From Blautia hansenii DSM 20583 (GTDB taxonomy: Bacteria; Bacillota; Clostridia; Lachnospirales; Lachnospiraceae), in contig NZ_CP022413.2 of the NCBI RefSeq assembly GCF_002222595.2, positions 2,379,501 through 2,443,500 of the forward strand: a stretch of DNA of 64,000 bases. The letters run 5' to 3'. Positions 25,562-34,852 of the stretch are shown here, piece by piece. A program made the position numbers and the translations under genes. Below the pieces are notes generated by a model. It saw nothing but the letters and a program-made list of their open reading frames with translations, was not told the origin of the DNA and did not search any database. Numbering within the stretch: the first letter of the stretch is position 1; each line of letters begins with the position of its first letter.

Positions 25562-26872
25562 TTACGCAATTTCCGGTGTCTCTTTCTTCTTACGGTTATT
25601 CTTTGTTCCTTTACTTCTTCTTGAGGATACCGGCAATTCTCTGCGCTCTACCAAAGCTTCTCCTGTTCCGTCTACCACATCTTTGGTAATAGTGCAGCTT
25701 ACAATGCTGTCATCAGAAGGCGCCGTGTACATTAAATCCATCATGGAGTTTTCCATAATCGCACGCAAACCTCTGGCTCCTGTTTTTCTTTCCATGGATT
25801 TGTCTGCAATGGCTTCCAAGGCTTCTCCTTCAAACTCCAGATTAATTCCGTCAAGATTAAACAAAGTCTGATACTGACGTACAAGAGAATTTTTCGGCTC
25901 TGTAAGAATTTTTACCAACGCATTTTTATCAAGAGCATTTAAGGAAACTACAACAGGAACACGTCCTACAAATTCAGGAATTAAACCGAATTTGACAAGG
26001 TCCTGCGGCATCACTTCTTTTAAAAGCTCGCCTACGTTCTTTTCCTCTTTTGTCTGCACCTGTGCGTTAAATCCGATGGCTTTTGTATCTTTTCTGGTCT
26101 CGATAATTTTATCTAATCCTTCAAAAGCACCGCCGCAGATAAAGAGAATGTTGGTAGTATCAATCTGAATAAATTCCTGCTGCGGATGCTTTCTGCCACC
26201 CTGTGGCGGTACGCTTGCAACTGTTCCCTCTACAATTTTCAGTAAAGCCTGCTGAACACCTTCACCGGAAACATCTCTGGTAATAGAAGCATTTTCAGAT
26301 TTTCTTGTAATCTTATCAATTTCATCAATATAAATAATTCCGTACTGCGCCCGTTCAATATCATAATCTGCCGCCTGAATAATCTTCAGCAGAATATTCT
26401 CAACGTCTTCTCCTACATATCCCGCTTCTGTCAATGTTGTTGCATCTGCAATAGCAAAGGGAACATTTAACAGTCTTGCAAGTGTCTGTGCAAGAAGAGT
26501 TTTTCCTGAACCGGTAGGACCTAACATTAAAATATTACTTTTTTGCAGTTCTACATCTGTATTTCCTCCGGAAAGGACTCTTTTATAATGATTGTATACC
26601 GCAACAGAAAGCACTTTTTTGGCTTCGTCCTGTCCGATTACATACTCATCTAAGATTTCTTTGATTTCCTGAGGCTTTAATAAATTAATTTCTCCTGCCA
26701 AAGCTTCATCGTATGGCTGTTTTAATTCTTCGTTTATGATTTCTGAACAAAGTCCGATACATTCATCACAGATAAATGTGTCATCAGGACCTGCAATCAG
26801 TTTTCTCACCTGGTCGTCTGTTTTTCCGCAAAAGGAACACCGAATTCTTATATCATTCCCTTTATTTGCCAT
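25562..26872 (-). CDS. clpX: ClpXP protease ATPase subunit ClpX
   Basis: Unfoldase that feeds substrates to ClpP. 436 residues from [10 protein letters not shown]; the ATG at 26872 follows GAAAGGAAAGAAG and fits the family start better than the longer frame. N-terminal zinc-binding domain with Cys12, Cys15, Cys35 and Cys38, then AAA+ Walker A GPTGSGKT (118-125), Walker [10 protein letters not shown] and the [11 protein letters not shown]/GFxAQ pore region. The ClpP-docking IGF-type loop is represented by AIGFNAQ. 88 nt after clpP. Confidence 0.96.
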   Translation of the reverse strand: MANKGNDIRIRCSFCGKTDDQVRKLIAGPDDTFICDECIGLCSEIINEELKQPYDEALAGEINLLKPQEIKEILDEYVIGQDEAKKVLSVAVYNHYKRVLSGGNTDVELQKSNILMLGPTGSGKTLLAQTLARLLNVPFAIADATTLTEAGYVGEDVENILLKIIQAADYDIERAQYGIIYIDEIDKITRKSENASITRDVSGEGVQQALLKIVEGTVASVPPQGGRKHPQQEFIQIDTTNILFICGGAFEGLDKIIETRKDTKAIGFNAQVQTKEEKNVGELLKEVMPQDLVKFGLIPEFVGRVPVVVSLNALDKNALVKILTEPKNSLVRQYQTLFNLDGINLEFEGEALEAIADKSMERKTGARGLRAIMENSMMDLMYTAPSDDSIVSCTITKDVVDGTGEALVERRELPVSSRRSKGTKNNRKKKETPEIA

Positions 26873-26960
26873 GTCTTCTTTCCTTTCTGTTTCTACTTCC
26901 AAATCTTTCTTAAAGGTAAAAGACTCCCGCAACTGTATGCAGGAGTCTTATCTTCTGTCG

Positions 26961-27542
26961 CTATCTGTGCTCGATTACTGAGTCGATTAAACCATAAGCC
27001 ATAGCTTCCTGCGCTGTCATATAGTTGTCTCTTTCAGTATCTCTTGCAATGGTTTCCAGAGTCTGACCTGTGTTCTGCGCCAGAATTGAATTCAGTTTAT
27101 GTCTTGTCTTCAAAATCTGCTGTGCTACAATGTCAATCTCTGTTGCCTGTCCCTGTGCACCGCCGGAAGGCTGGTGTATCATAATTTCTGCATTTGGAAG
27201 AGCCATTCTCTTTCCTTTTGCACCGCCTGCCAGAAGGAATGCTCCCATGCTGGCTGCCAATCCCATACAAATCGTAGATACATCGCATTTGATATACTGC
27301 ATGGTATCATAAATCACCATTCCTGCCGTTACGGAACCACCGGGGCTGTTAATGTATAAATGAATATCCTTTCCGGGATCTTCAGACTCCAAGAAAAGAA
27401 GCTGTGCTGCAATTAAATTTGCAGATACATCTGTTACTTCTTCTCCCAGAAAAATAATTCTGTCTTTTAATAATCTGGAATAGATGTCGTAGTTTCTTTC
27501 ACCGCGGCTTGTCTGTTCAATGACGTATGGTACTAAACTCAT
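26961..27542 (-). CDS. clpP: ClpP protease proteolytic subunit
   Basis: 193 residues. Serine-protease triad Ser98 (GLAASMGAF), His123 (MIHQP) and Asp172 (ERDNYM). N-terminus [22 protein letters not shown] is standard. Lies between tig and clpX on the same strand, the classical tig-clpP-clpX order. Confidence 0.97.
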   Translation of the reverse strand: MSLVPYVIEQTSRGERNYDIYSRLLKDRIIFLGEEVTDVSANLIAAQLLFLESEDPGKDIHLYINSPGGSVTAGMVIYDTMQYIKCDVSTICMGLAASMGAFLLAGGAKGKRMALPNAEIMIHQPSGGAQGQATEIDIVAQQILKTRHKLNSILAQNTGQTLETIARDTERDNYMTAQEAMAYGLIDSVIEHR

Positions 27543-27583
27543 GAAACTCCTCCTATTCTTACTGAATATAGCAATTCTGCTTC

Positions 27584-28894
27584 TTATTCAGCTTTTTCTT
27601 CTTTTTTCTCTACTACTTTTGCAGACTCTGCAACTAAAGTAACTGCTTCCTGAACAGCCATATCTTTCTTAATCTGTTCTTTTTCGTAGTCACCCATTAC
27701 TTCTTTTAATTTTTCAACTTCCATTTTGTACATGTCAGCCATTGCTTTTAATTCTTCTTCGAATTTTTCATCAGAAATCTGAATATTTTCTGTTTCAGCA
27801 ATCTTCTCTAATACAAGACGGCTCTGAATTCTCTTTAATGCCTGTGGACGCATCTGTTCCTGAATTTTCGCATTGTCAAGACCTGTAAACTGATAGTACT
27901 GGTCAATAGATAAGCCCTGCGCCTGCATTCTGCGGATGAAATCCTGCATTAACTGCTGAATTTGGTTCTGGATCATAGCTTCCGGAATATCCATCTGTGC
28001 ATTTTCAATTACAGCGTCTACTGCTTTGTCTTCTCTTTCACGTTTTGCAACAGCTTCTTTACGTTCTTTTAATTTCTTTTCGATATCTGCTTTGTAAGCA
28101 TCTAAAGTATCGAATTCAGAAACATCTTTTGCAAATTCATCATCTAATTCCGGAAGTTCTTTTACTTTGATTGCTTTTACTGTGCATTTGAATACAGCAG
28201 CTTTTCCTGCTAAATCATTTGCATGATAGTTTTCCGGGAATGTAACGTTTACTTCTTTTTCAACACCGATTTCAGCGCCTACTAACTGTTCTTCAAATCC
28301 AGGAATAAAGGAGTTAGAACCGATTGTCAGAGGATAATCTGTTCCTTTTCCGCCTTCAAATGCAACACCGTCAACAAATCCTTCGAAATCTAAAGTCACC
28401 ATGTCGCCGTCAGCAACTGCTCTGTCATCTACGTCGATTGTTCTGGAGTTATTTTCCTGCTCTCTCTTTAATTCAGCAGCAATTTCTTCTTCTGTAACAT
28501 CAGCAGGACTTACTTCTACTTCAAGACCTTTGTATTCGCCTAATGTAACTTCCGGTTTTACTGCTACTTCTGCTGTAAAGATAAAGGATTTTCCTTTTTC
28601 AATCTGAACAACATCGATTTCAGGCTGAGAAACGATTTCAAGACCGCTTTCATCTGCTGCCTTTGGATATTCCGCCTGAATTAAAGCGTTTGCTGCATCT
28701 TCAAAGAAGATACCTGCTCCATACATTTTTTCAATCATAACACGAGGTGCTTTTCCTTTACGGAAACCTGGAATTGTGATTTTTCCTCTGCTTCTAAGGT
28801 AAGCATTCTGTACTGCTTTTTCAAATTCTTCTGCAGAAACTTCGATTGTAAGCTTCGCCATGTTTTTTTCTAAGTTTTCTACCTGTACACTCAT
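27584..28894 (-). CDS. tig: Trigger factor
   Basis: Ribosome-bound chaperone and peptidyl-prolyl isomerase. 436 residues from [18 protein letters not shown] precedes the ATG at 28894. Ribosome-docking GFRKGKAPR (about 45-53), FKBP-type domain (about 160-245, [19 protein letters not shown]) and helical C-terminal arms. First gene of the tig-clpP-clpX-lon run. Confidence 0.96.
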   Translation of the reverse strand: MSVQVENLEKNMAKLTIEVSAEEFEKAVQNAYLRSRGKITIPGFRKGKAPRVMIEKMYGAGIFFEDAANALIQAEYPKAADESGLEIVSQPEIDVVQIEKGKSFIFTAEVAVKPEVTLGEYKGLEVEVSPADVTEEEIAAELKREQENNSRTIDVDDRAVADGDMVTLDFEGFVDGVAFEGGKGTDYPLTIGSNSFIPGFEEQLVGAEIGVEKEVNVTFPENYHANDLAGKAAVFKCTVKAIKVKELPELDDEFAKDVSEFDTLDAYKADIEKKLKERKEAVAKREREDKAVDAVIENAQMDIPEAMIQNQIQQLMQDFIRRMQAQGLSIDQYYQFTGLDNAKIQEQMRPQALKRIQSRLVLEKIAETENIQISDEKFEEELKAMADMYKMEVEKLKEVMGDYEKEQIKKDMAVQEAVTLVAESAKVVEKKEEKAE

Positions 28895-28928
28895 TGTAAA
28901 TAATTCCTCCTTGAATTCTATATGCACT

Positions 28929-28994
28929 CTGTTTAATAAAAATAAGATTAAACAGCGCTGTTTTCATACTTGCAGTCATTTACACAGTATAACA
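28929..28994 (-). promoter_or_regulatory. tig promoter and structured leader
   Basis: Minus strand extended -10 TGT-TATACT (TATACT at 28986-28991) with no good -35. The leader contains a 14-bp palindrome AAACAGCGCTGTTT (28950-28963) and, overlapping it, CTGTTTAAT/ATTAAACAG (28929-28955). The two cannot form together. I saw no CtsR or CIRCE operator. Confidence 0.5.
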
Positions 28995-29025
28995 CAAGGA
29001 TATTGAAAACGCCAGTATTTTTTCA

Positions 29026-29577
29026 TCAATGCCCGTAAATCACTGATTTTTTTATTTCTTCTGCTTTTTCTTTTCCATAAAGCTGGGAAATCAGCTCCAA
29101 TGCAAAAGGAATTGCCGTACCAAGACCTCTGCTGGTGGTAATGTTTCCGTCTCTTACTACCCTGTCGGTACACACTTCTGCCTCTATAAGCTTATCTTCA
29201 AAGCCCGGATAGCAGGTTGCTTTCTTTCCTTTTAAAAGTCCCAGCTCACCCAAAATCATAGGAGCTGCACAAATTGCAGCTATTTTCTTATCCTTCGCTG
29301 CAAATTCCTTTAAAAGTGCACAAAGCTTCTCATGATTTCTCAAATTCAAAGTTCCCGGCATTCCTCCCGGAAGTACCAATACATCTGCATCTTCATAACA
29401 TGTCTCATCAAAAAGCACATCTGCCTTCAATTCTATATTATGAGCGCCCTTTACTGTAAGTCCTTCTCCCACAGACACCATAAGAACCTCCGCCCCTGCT
29501 CTGCGAAGTAAATCCACTACGGTCAGCCCTTCAATTTCTTCGAAACCATCTGCTGTAAATACACATATTTTTGCCAT
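29026..29577 (-). CDS. DJ-1/PfpI family protein
   Basis: 183 residues, the DJ-1 clade rather than PfpI proteases. Nucleophile Cys103 in AAICAAPMIL with Glu15 in DGFEEIEG. Reported roles of the family include glyoxalase/deglycase and chaperone activity; the exact role here is unknown. Single gene with short intergenic gaps either side. Confidence 0.9.
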   Translation of the reverse strand: MAKICVFTADGFEEIEGLTVVDLLRRAGAEVLMVSVGEGLTVKGAHNIELKADVLFDETCYEDADVLVLPGGMPGTLNLRNHEKLCALLKEFAAKDKKIAAICAAPMILGELGLLKGKKATCYPGFEDKLIEAEVCTDRVVRDGNITTSRGLGTAIPFALELISQLYGKEKAEEIKKSVIYGH

Positions 29578-29652
29578 TCTATCCCTCTTTTCTTTTTTCC
29601 GTTCATGACGTTAAGTATAGCACAAACTTTCTGTTTTATCTGTAAACTTTTT

Positions 29653-30189
29653 CTAAATTAAAACTGCCTTTTTGCATAACACAAATCTCTCTAAGCCGCC
29701 ATACAACTGCGTTCTCGCCTTAATCTCATATCCGTTTTCTGTCATGTTAAAAAGGCTGAATGTATTTTCCGGATGTACCGAACACAAACGATATTGTACA
29801 GTATGCTGTTTTTCTTTCATTCTTTGCACCAATTCTTCTTCCGCTTTTTCCAACATCTTTTGCTGCAATTTATTTCCCCGAAAACTACTTTTTACTGCCG
29901 CCGTATCCATGTGCACGATTTTATCCGTATCCTCCTTAGGAACGTCTGCATAAACGCCCATATAATCCTCTTCTCCCGGAACAACCACAATAAAAAATCC
30001 TGCCAGTTCCCTGCTTTCTTTTTCTCTTGCAAGAATAATAAAACCTTCTCCCTCCAGCATTTCTTGGATATACGCTTCATCACCTGCTGCAAACCATTCC
30101 TTTTTCTTCACGGTCTGCGCCGCTTCTTTCATAACTTTCCAAATTTCTTCTCTGTCTTTTTGAACGGCTTTTTCAAATATAAATTCCAT
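29653..30189 (-). CDS. GNAT-like N-acetyltransferase
   Basis: 178 residues. The pattern EFIFEKAVQKDREEIWKVM, then FIVVVPGEEDYMGVYADVP, VHMDTAAVKSSFRGNKLQQKMLEKAEEE (acetyl-CoA binding R/G-x-x-G loop as SFRGNKLQ) and a C-terminal ENTFSLFNMTENGYEI fits GNATs. Substrate unknown. Divergent from the CYTH gene. Confidence 0.78.
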   Translation of the reverse strand: MEFIFEKAVQKDREEIWKVMKEAAQTVKKKEWFAAGDEAYIQEMLEGEGFIILAREKESRELAGFFIVVVPGEEDYMGVYADVPKEDTDKIVHMDTAAVKSSFRGNKLQQKMLEKAEEELVQRMKEKQHTVQYRLCSVHPENTFSLFNMTENGYEIKARTQLYGGLERFVLCKKAVLI

Positions 30190-30279
30190 TTTCTTCCTCT
30201 CTTTAATTTTACTTGCTTTTTCTTTGAAAAAATTATATGATACATTTACTTTTTATTCAACGAAAAACGGAGGTTTCTT

Positions 30280-30726
30280 ATGGAGATAGAAAGAAAATAT
30301 CTTATCCACAAATTACCGGAAAATCTTGACACTTATCCATATAAAAAAATCGAACAGGCATACTTATGCACCGAACCTGTGGTTCGTATACGCAAACAGG
30401 ATGAAGAATACTTCTTGACTTATAAAGGAAAAGGACTTCTGGTTCGAGAAGAATACAATCTTCCCCTTACAGAAATTGCTTATCTGCATTTAAAAGAGAA
30501 AGCAGACGGCATTGTTTTATCAAAAACACGCTATCTGCTTCCTCTTTCTGATACACTCACTATTGAACTTGATGTTTTTGATGCCCCTTATGAAAACCTG
30601 TGGCTTGCAGAAGTAGAGTTTTCTACCAAAGAAGAAGCAGAAAACTTTCTTCCTCCGTCATGGTTCGGGGAAGATGTCACCTTTTCCACAGAATATCAAA
30701 ACAGCACTCTTTCTTTAAAGCTATAA
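30280..30726 (+). CDS. CYTH domain protein
   Basis: 148 residues, one CYTH tunnel domain starting with the ExExK motif (Glu2, Glu4, Lys6 in MEIERKYLI), then VRIRKQDEEYFLTYK and KTRYLLPL, with a late LAEVEFSTKEEA strand. Members hydrolyse inorganic triphosphate or make cAMP/thiamine triphosphate; small bacterial singles like this are usually inorganic triphosphatases. AACGGAGG precedes the ATG. Confidence 0.88.
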   Translation: MEIERKYLIHKLPENLDTYPYKKIEQAYLCTEPVVRIRKQDEEYFLTYKGKGLLVREEYNLPLTEIAYLHLKEKADGIVLSKTRYLLPLSDTLTIELDVFDAPYENLWLAEVEFSTKEEAENFLPPSWFGEDVTFSTEYQNSTLSLKL

Positions 30727-30744
30727 AAAGCGAAGATGTACGCT

Positions 30745-31752
30745 TTATTTCTTTGCTGCTTTTTCTGCAAATTCTGTATTTACCAATTTGTCGTAGGGGA
30801 CTCTTTTTTCCAATTCCCCTGCATCCTCTAAAATATTCTCCAAAAGTTCAAAGCTCTTTTTCTCGAAGATTAAATTGTCTTTCCACGTTTCCTGTTCCTG
30901 ATAACGTTCTACAATGGTCTCAATAGTTTCTAAATCATTTTCCGGAAATTGCGGTTTAATAATTTTGGCAATCTCATCCGACGTATGCGTATTTACGTAA
31001 TCCATCCCTTTTTGTAAGGCATTGGTAAATCCTTGAATAATCTCCGGATTTTCCTTCATAAAACTATCTTTGGTACTATAAGCAGTGTAAGGTACATAAC
31101 CGGAGTCCACACCACAGGATGCTACCACATAACCTGCATCCTGCTGCTCCAAAGCCGTAGCAGAGGGTTCAAATTCCACACTGAAATCTCCCTGTCCCCC
31201 CATGAAAGCTGCCGCAGTAGAACCAAAATCAATGCTTCTGTCAATATTTACGTCCTTTTCCGGATCTATTCCATTTTGTTTTAGAATATATTCAAATACC
31301 ATTTCCGGCATACCGCCTTTTCGTCCTCCCAATACATCTGCACCTTTTAAATCACTCCACTGAAAGTCAGGCATTTCTTCTCTTGCCACCAAAAAATTCC
31401 CCGCTCTCTGTGTAAGCTGTGCAAAATTCACCACTGTATCCTGTGCCCCCTGCTGATAGGCATAAATACTTGCCTCTGAACCCATAAATCCAATATCCGC
31501 ATCTCCTGAAAGAACGGCTGCCATTACCTTGTCTGCTCCAAATCCTGTTACCAGCTCAAGTTTTATTCCCTCTTTTACAAAATATCCTTCCTCTATGGCA
31601 ACATATTGAGGTGCATAAAACACAGAATGTGCAACCTCATTCAGTGTCACAGGAACTAACTGCCCCTCTTCTTTCTTTCCTTCGCCGCATCCGCTCAATG
31701 CAGCCGTAAGTCCCAGTATAACTGCAAATAAAACACTTATTTTCTTTTTCAT
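30745..31752 (-). CDS. Orphan ABC substrate-binding lipoprotein (SsuA/NMT1-like)
   Basis: 335 residues. Signal with lipobox LSGCG, so Cys22 is probably lipidated on the outer membrane face. The fold is the taurine/nitrate/HMP-precursor binding type: NEVAHSVFYAPQYVAIEEGYF, GADKVMAAVLSGDADIGFMG, GRKGGMPEMVFEYIL. No permease or ATPase gene adjoins, unusual for this class. Ligand unknown; sulfonates, pyrimidine precursors or other small organics are all possible. Confidence 0.85.
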   Translation of the reverse strand: MKKKISVLFAVILGLTAALSGCGEGKKEEGQLVPVTLNEVAHSVFYAPQYVAIEEGYFVKEGIKLELVTGFGADKVMAAVLSGDADIGFMGSEASIYAYQQGAQDTVVNFAQLTQRAGNFLVAREEMPDFQWSDLKGADVLGGRKGGMPEMVFEYILKQNGIDPEKDVNIDRSIDFGSTAAAFMGGQGDFSVEFEPSATALEQQDAGYVVASCGVDSGYVPYTAYSTKDSFMKENPEIIQGFTNALQKGMDYVNTHTSDEIAKIIKPQFPENDLETIETIVERYQEQETWKDNLIFEKKSFELLENILEDAGELEKRVPYDKLVNTEFAEKAAKK

Positions 31753-31773
31753 ATTTCCCCCATAAAATATAAA

Positions 31774-31812
31774 ATTACCGCAGCGTGCGCACGCACATCT
31801 GCGGGTACAGTA
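31774..31812 (-). terminator. Hairpin upstream of the substrate-binding protein gene
   Basis: ACCCGCAG and CTGCGGT flank a GC-rich CGTGCGCACG palindrome; TAATTTTATATTTT follows on the minus strand. It lies just beyond the 82-residue protein gene and probably ends that transcript. Confidence 0.5.
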
Positions 31813-31839
31813 TTATTTTATGATTAGGAAAAAATCCTG

Positions 31840-32088
31840 TTACTTTCCTTCTCTTTCTTTAAAATATTTCTTAACACCTTCAATATCTGTGTAGGCAAAA
31901 TGGCGTAAATCATCTTCCGGCATGTGCCCCAGCTCTTCTAAATCAGAACTTCCGGTAAAAGGACAAATGGGCTTTAATTCTTCCTCTGTAAATCCCAATT
32001 CCTCCATTTCTTCTTTTGAAATATACTGGCTCACTTCAATTTTATTGCATGCTTTGCAATGATAAACACTAAAAAGTTCTTTACTCAT
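31840..32088 (-). CDS. Small Cys-containing protein, 82 residues
   Basis: Starts MSKELFSVYHCKACNKIEV (ATG 32088 after AGAGGAGACG; the longer frame upstream lacks a ribosome-binding site). Cys11 and Cys14 (HCKAC) and Cys43 (ICPFTGS) hint at a zinc-ribbon-like fold, though a fourth ligand is not obvious. Acidic and soluble. No family named. Divergent from proC. Confidence 0.7.
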   Translation of the reverse strand: MSKELFSVYHCKACNKIEVSQYISKEEMEELGFTEEELKPICPFTGSSDLEELGHMPEDDLRHFAYTDIEGVKKYFKEREGK

Positions 32089-32203
32089 AATTTTCGTCTC
32101 CTCTGTTTTTCTTCTTTTCATTTTAATATAGCATAGTCACGAAAGCAATACTTGAAAATGACATAAAAAAACTGCATAATAGATAAAAAGGAGGATTTTA
32201 ATT

Positions 32204-32998
32204 ATGAAGTTAGGATTTATCGGCTGCGGCAATATGGCATCTGCCATAATCGGCGGCATTTTAAATAAAGGACTGGCACAGCCTGAAGATATTTGTGCTT
32301 CTGTAAAAACGCAAAGCTCTGCCCAAAAAATTCAAAATACACTGGGAATTTCCTGTACTACAAATAATCTTGAAGTTGCAAAAACTGCGGATTATCTCTT
32401 TCTTGCAGTCAAGCCTCAATTTTGTACCGATGTAGCTCTTCAGATTAAAGATGCTTTAACCGATAAACAGGTAATCATTTCTGTAATTGCAGGAAAAAAT
32501 CTGGAATGGCTGAAGGAGCATTTGGGAAATGATAAAAAAATCATCCGCACCATGCCAAACACACCTGCTCTTGTAGGGGAAGGGGTCACAGGTGTATGCC
32601 CTGATAATCTGACATCAGATGAAGATCTTCAAAATGTTCTTACACTTTTAAGGTCATTTGGACAGGCAGATATTGTTACAGAACCTATTCTTGATATTGT
32701 AGGCGCAGTCAGCGGAAGCTCTCCCGCTTTTGTATTCATGTTTATTGAAGCTTTGGCTGACGGAGCTGTTGCAGAGGGGATGCCCAGAAAACAGGCTTAT
32801 GATTTTGCTGCACAGGCAGTTCTCGGAAGTGCAAAAATGGTATTGGAAACAAAAAAACATCCCGGTGAGTTAAAAGACATGGTATGTTCTCCTGCCGGAA
32901 CTACCATTGAAGGTGTAAATACTTTAGAAAAAGAAGGAATGCGAAGCGCCGTTATGGATGCGGTAAGAGCCTGCATTCAAAAAACCAGAAAATTATAA
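32204..32998 (+). CDS. proC: Pyrroline-5-carboxylate reductase
   Basis: Last step of proline synthesis, P5C to proline with NAD(P)H. 264 residues. Rossmann motif GFIGCGNMASAIIGG (4-18), then FLAVKPQ, RTMPNTPALVGEGVTG, and the C-terminal SPAGTTIEGVNTLEKEGMR signature. AGGAGG precedes the ATG. Monocistronic with a terminator after it; proA/proB not nearby. Confidence 0.96.
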   Translation: MKLGFIGCGNMASAIIGGILNKGLAQPEDICASVKTQSSAQKIQNTLGISCTTNNLEVAKTADYLFLAVKPQFCTDVALQIKDALTDKQVIISVIAGKNLEWLKEHLGNDKKIIRTMPNTPALVGEGVTGVCPDNLTSDEDLQNVLTLLRSFGQADIVTEPILDIVGAVSGSSPAFVFMFIEALADGAVAEGMPRKQAYDFAAQAVLGSAKMVLETKKHPGELKDMVCSPAGTTIEGVNTLEKEGMRSAVMDAVRACIQKTRKL

Positions 32999-33010
32999 AC
33001 AACTCTAAAG

Positions 33011-33060
33011 AATATTTATCTATTTTATGCTCTTCATAAAATAGATAAATATTTTATTTT
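33011..33060. terminator. Bidirectional terminator after proC
   Basis: 18-bp perfect AT-rich stem (33011-33028 with 33036-33053), loop GCTCTTC, followed by TTATTTTTTT on the plus strand. It separates proC from the convergent broken gene. Confidence 0.85.
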
Positions 33061-33061
33061 T

Positions 33062-33897
33062 TTATAATCCAAATTCTTTAAATAAGCGCTCCTGATAACT
33101 TCTGTCCGAAGCTGCTTTTATGATATCCTCTATTCTTCCCAGTTTAGAAAGCTTTAAAGTAAGTTCATTGACACGCTCTTCTCCGATTTCCTCCCCCCTC
33201 TGTCTTTTTTGCTTCCAGCTCATCTTTCATTAATTCTTCTAATGCCTTACACATCTTTTTCGCCTCCTCGAATTTTTCTTCGTTTGCCCGCACAATAATA
33301 TCCATCACAGACTCGTATAATGTGTTTTTCTTATGTTTTTTATAATCCTTCAATAATTCTTCCGCATCTTTTGTACTTTTAAGCTGATTAGTCAAGTTCC
33401 TAAGCCAAAGACTTTCTTTTTTAGAAAGCTCTCCGGTAACAATAATCTGAATAGGAAGGGTGTCACCAATCACATAATAAATCCCTGCATATACTTTTTC
33501 AATTTGTAGTTTTCTTTCCCCAACGATATGCCGAAAAAGCTCTCTTGGATAATTCTGACACACAAAGGAAATCGGCAATTCTTCCAGTAAAATCGAGTTT
33601 ACCGGTGTTCTGTCCGCCTTATAAAAATATGTATACGCATATCCTTTGTAAAAGTCATCAATACATAGATAATCGTCAGGACTTTTATACTCTACGATAT
33701 TGTACCTTCTAAATATCTTTCCTATATTTTTCTTTAGTATCTGTGTTTCTTTTTTTCTTAATCGGCACATCAATCATCATCGGCTTTGTCCCAAGTACAT
33801 ATTCTGATTTGAATTCTAGGTATTTTGCCTCCTCCCCAAATTCAATCTGAATACCCGCAAAAAATGCCGGATGCCACTGCAATAGTTTTTCTGTCAT
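33062..33897 (-). pseudogene. Rpn/PDDEXK-type protein gene with two frameshifts
   Basis: Three consecutive frames together give one protein of about 278 residues. Part 1 starts at ATG 33897 (after AAGGAGG) with MTEKLLQWHPAFFAGIQIEF and runs to about 33757. A shift at a run of seven A (33750-33756) opens part 2 (IFRRYNIVEYKSPDDYL, then LCIDDFYKGYAYTYFYK). A second shift at a run of six G (33193-33198) gives the tail EERVNELTLKLSKLGRIEDIIKAASDRSYQ, ending at 33062. The family is a common Lachnospiraceae relative of Rpn nucleases. Either inactive, phase-variable, or a sequencing artefact. Confidence 0.78.
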
Positions 33898-34092
33898 AAA
33901 AACCTCCTTTTTGTTGTTTCGAGTTTGTTTTTCAGGAGGTTCTCTATTTAGGGAAGCTCCTGCCTTTGTTGTTGTGGATAAAAGCATGAATTCCCCGAAT
34001 ACAGAATTGTAATTAGATAAGCAAAACTTCATTTATTGAAAACCACATTTTAATGAAAAAAGATTACACAGCAGCACAATTTTTTATGAAAC

Positions 34093-34130
34093 AAAAAAGC
34101 CATGACTCCTTCTAAGTCACAGCTTATTTT
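34093..34130 (-). terminator. Terminator of the tRNA operon
   Basis: Minus strand AAGCTGTGACT-TAGAAGG-AGTCATGGCTT followed by TTTTTG, 20 nt after the last tRNA. Confidence 0.7.
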
Positions 34131-34149
34131 CCAAAAACTATTCTTTTAG

Positions 34150-34223
34150 TAGCGAGAGGGGGATTCGAACCCTCGACACTACGGGTATGAACCGTATGCT
34201 CTAGCCAACTGAGCTATCTCGCC
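34150..34223 (-). tRNA. tRNA-Met(CAT), elongator type, copy 3
   Basis: 74 nt cloverleaf. Anticodon arm TACGG-TTCATAC-CCGTA gives CAT; the TTCATAC loop matches elongator tRNA-Met rather than tRNA-Ile(CAT). D-arm GCTC/GAGC and TTCGAAT T-loop present. CCA is not encoded. Last gene of the six-gene operon. Confidence 0.93.
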
Positions 34224-34253
34224 ATCTGTTTTCCTTTGCTTTTACAAAAGAAA

Positions 34254-34326
34254 TGGGACCTACAGGGCTCGAACCTGTGACCCTCTGCTTGTAAGGCAGA
34301 TGCTCTCCCAGCTGAGCTAAGATCCC
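34254..34326 (-). tRNA. tRNA-Val(TAC), copy 3
   Basis: 73 nt. Acceptor GGGATCT with its complement, anticodon arm CTGCC-TTACAAG-CAGAG reading TAC, T-arm ACAGG-TTCGAGC-CCTGT. No encoded CCA. Confidence 0.93.
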
Positions 34327-34351
34327 ATTTTATATTTTGTCTTTCGACAAG

Positions 34352-34425
34352 TAGCGAGAGGGGGATTCGAACCCTCGACACTACGGGTATGAACCGTATG
34401 CTCTAGCCAACTGAGCTATCTCGCC
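34352..34425 (-). tRNA. tRNA-Met(CAT), elongator type, copy 2
   Basis: 74 nt, identical to the copy at 34150-34223 as far as I can read, with the same flanking TTGTCGAAAG spacer on the 5' side. Confidence 0.93.
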
Positions 34426-34455
34426 ATCTGTTTTCTCTTTGCTTTTGCAAAAGAA

Positions 34456-34528
34456 TGGGACCTACAGGGCTCGAACCTGTGACCCTCTGCTTGTAAGGCA
34501 GATGCTCTCCCAGCTGAGCTAAGATCCC
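34456..34528 (-). tRNA. tRNA-Val(TAC), copy 2
   Basis: 73 nt, identical to the other two Val copies by eye; anticodon TAC. Confidence 0.93.
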
Positions 34529-34552
34529 ATTTTATGTTTGTCTTTCGACAAG

Positions 34553-34626
34553 TAGCGAGAGGGGGATTCGAACCCTCGACACTACGGGTATGAACCGTAT
34601 GCTCTAGCCAACTGAGCTATCTCGCC
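34553..34626 (-). tRNA. tRNA-Met(CAT), elongator type, copy 1
   Basis: 74 nt, identical to the other two Met copies by eye; anticodon CAT in a TTCATAC loop. Confidence 0.93.
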
Positions 34627-34658
34627 ATCTCTTTTTCCCTTTGCTTTTGCAAAAGAAA

Positions 34659-34731
34659 TGGGACCTACAGGGCTCGAACCTGTGACCCTCTGCTTGTAAG
34701 GCAGATGCTCTCCCAGCTGAGCTAAGATCCC
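34659..34731 (-). tRNA. tRNA-Val(TAC), copy 1
   Basis: 73 nt, first gene of the operon; anticodon TAC. It begins 34 nt downstream of the promoter's -10 box, after a GTCAGC/GCTGAC leader hairpin that may guide 5' processing. Confidence 0.93.
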
Positions 34732-34764
34732 GTTTCCTGTCAGCTTATCGCTGACTGCCTTGCT

Positions 34765-34794
34765 ATTATATACTGATTTTTGACAAATTGTCAA
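34765..34794 (-). promoter_or_regulatory. Strong promoter of the tRNA operon
   Basis: Minus strand consensus TTGACA (34789-34794), 18-nt spacer, consensus TATAAT (34765-34770). Both boxes are perfect, as expected for stable RNA genes. Confidence 0.8.
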
Positions 34795-34852
34795 TACCTT
34801 TTTTACAATTCCTATAAAATTTTCTAAAGAAATTTTCTTAAACTGCAATTCT

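Noticed and set aside
28895-29025. CtsR or HrcA (CIRCE) operator ahead of tig-clpP
   Set aside because: No GGTCAAA tandem heptads and no TTAGCACTC inverted repeat were found.
34150-34731. Regular 202-bp repeat suggesting a CRISPR or satellite
   Set aside because: The units are clear tRNA-Val/tRNA-Met genes.
34582-34848. 88-codon minus-strand open frame
   Set aside because: It runs through two tRNA genes and their promoter.
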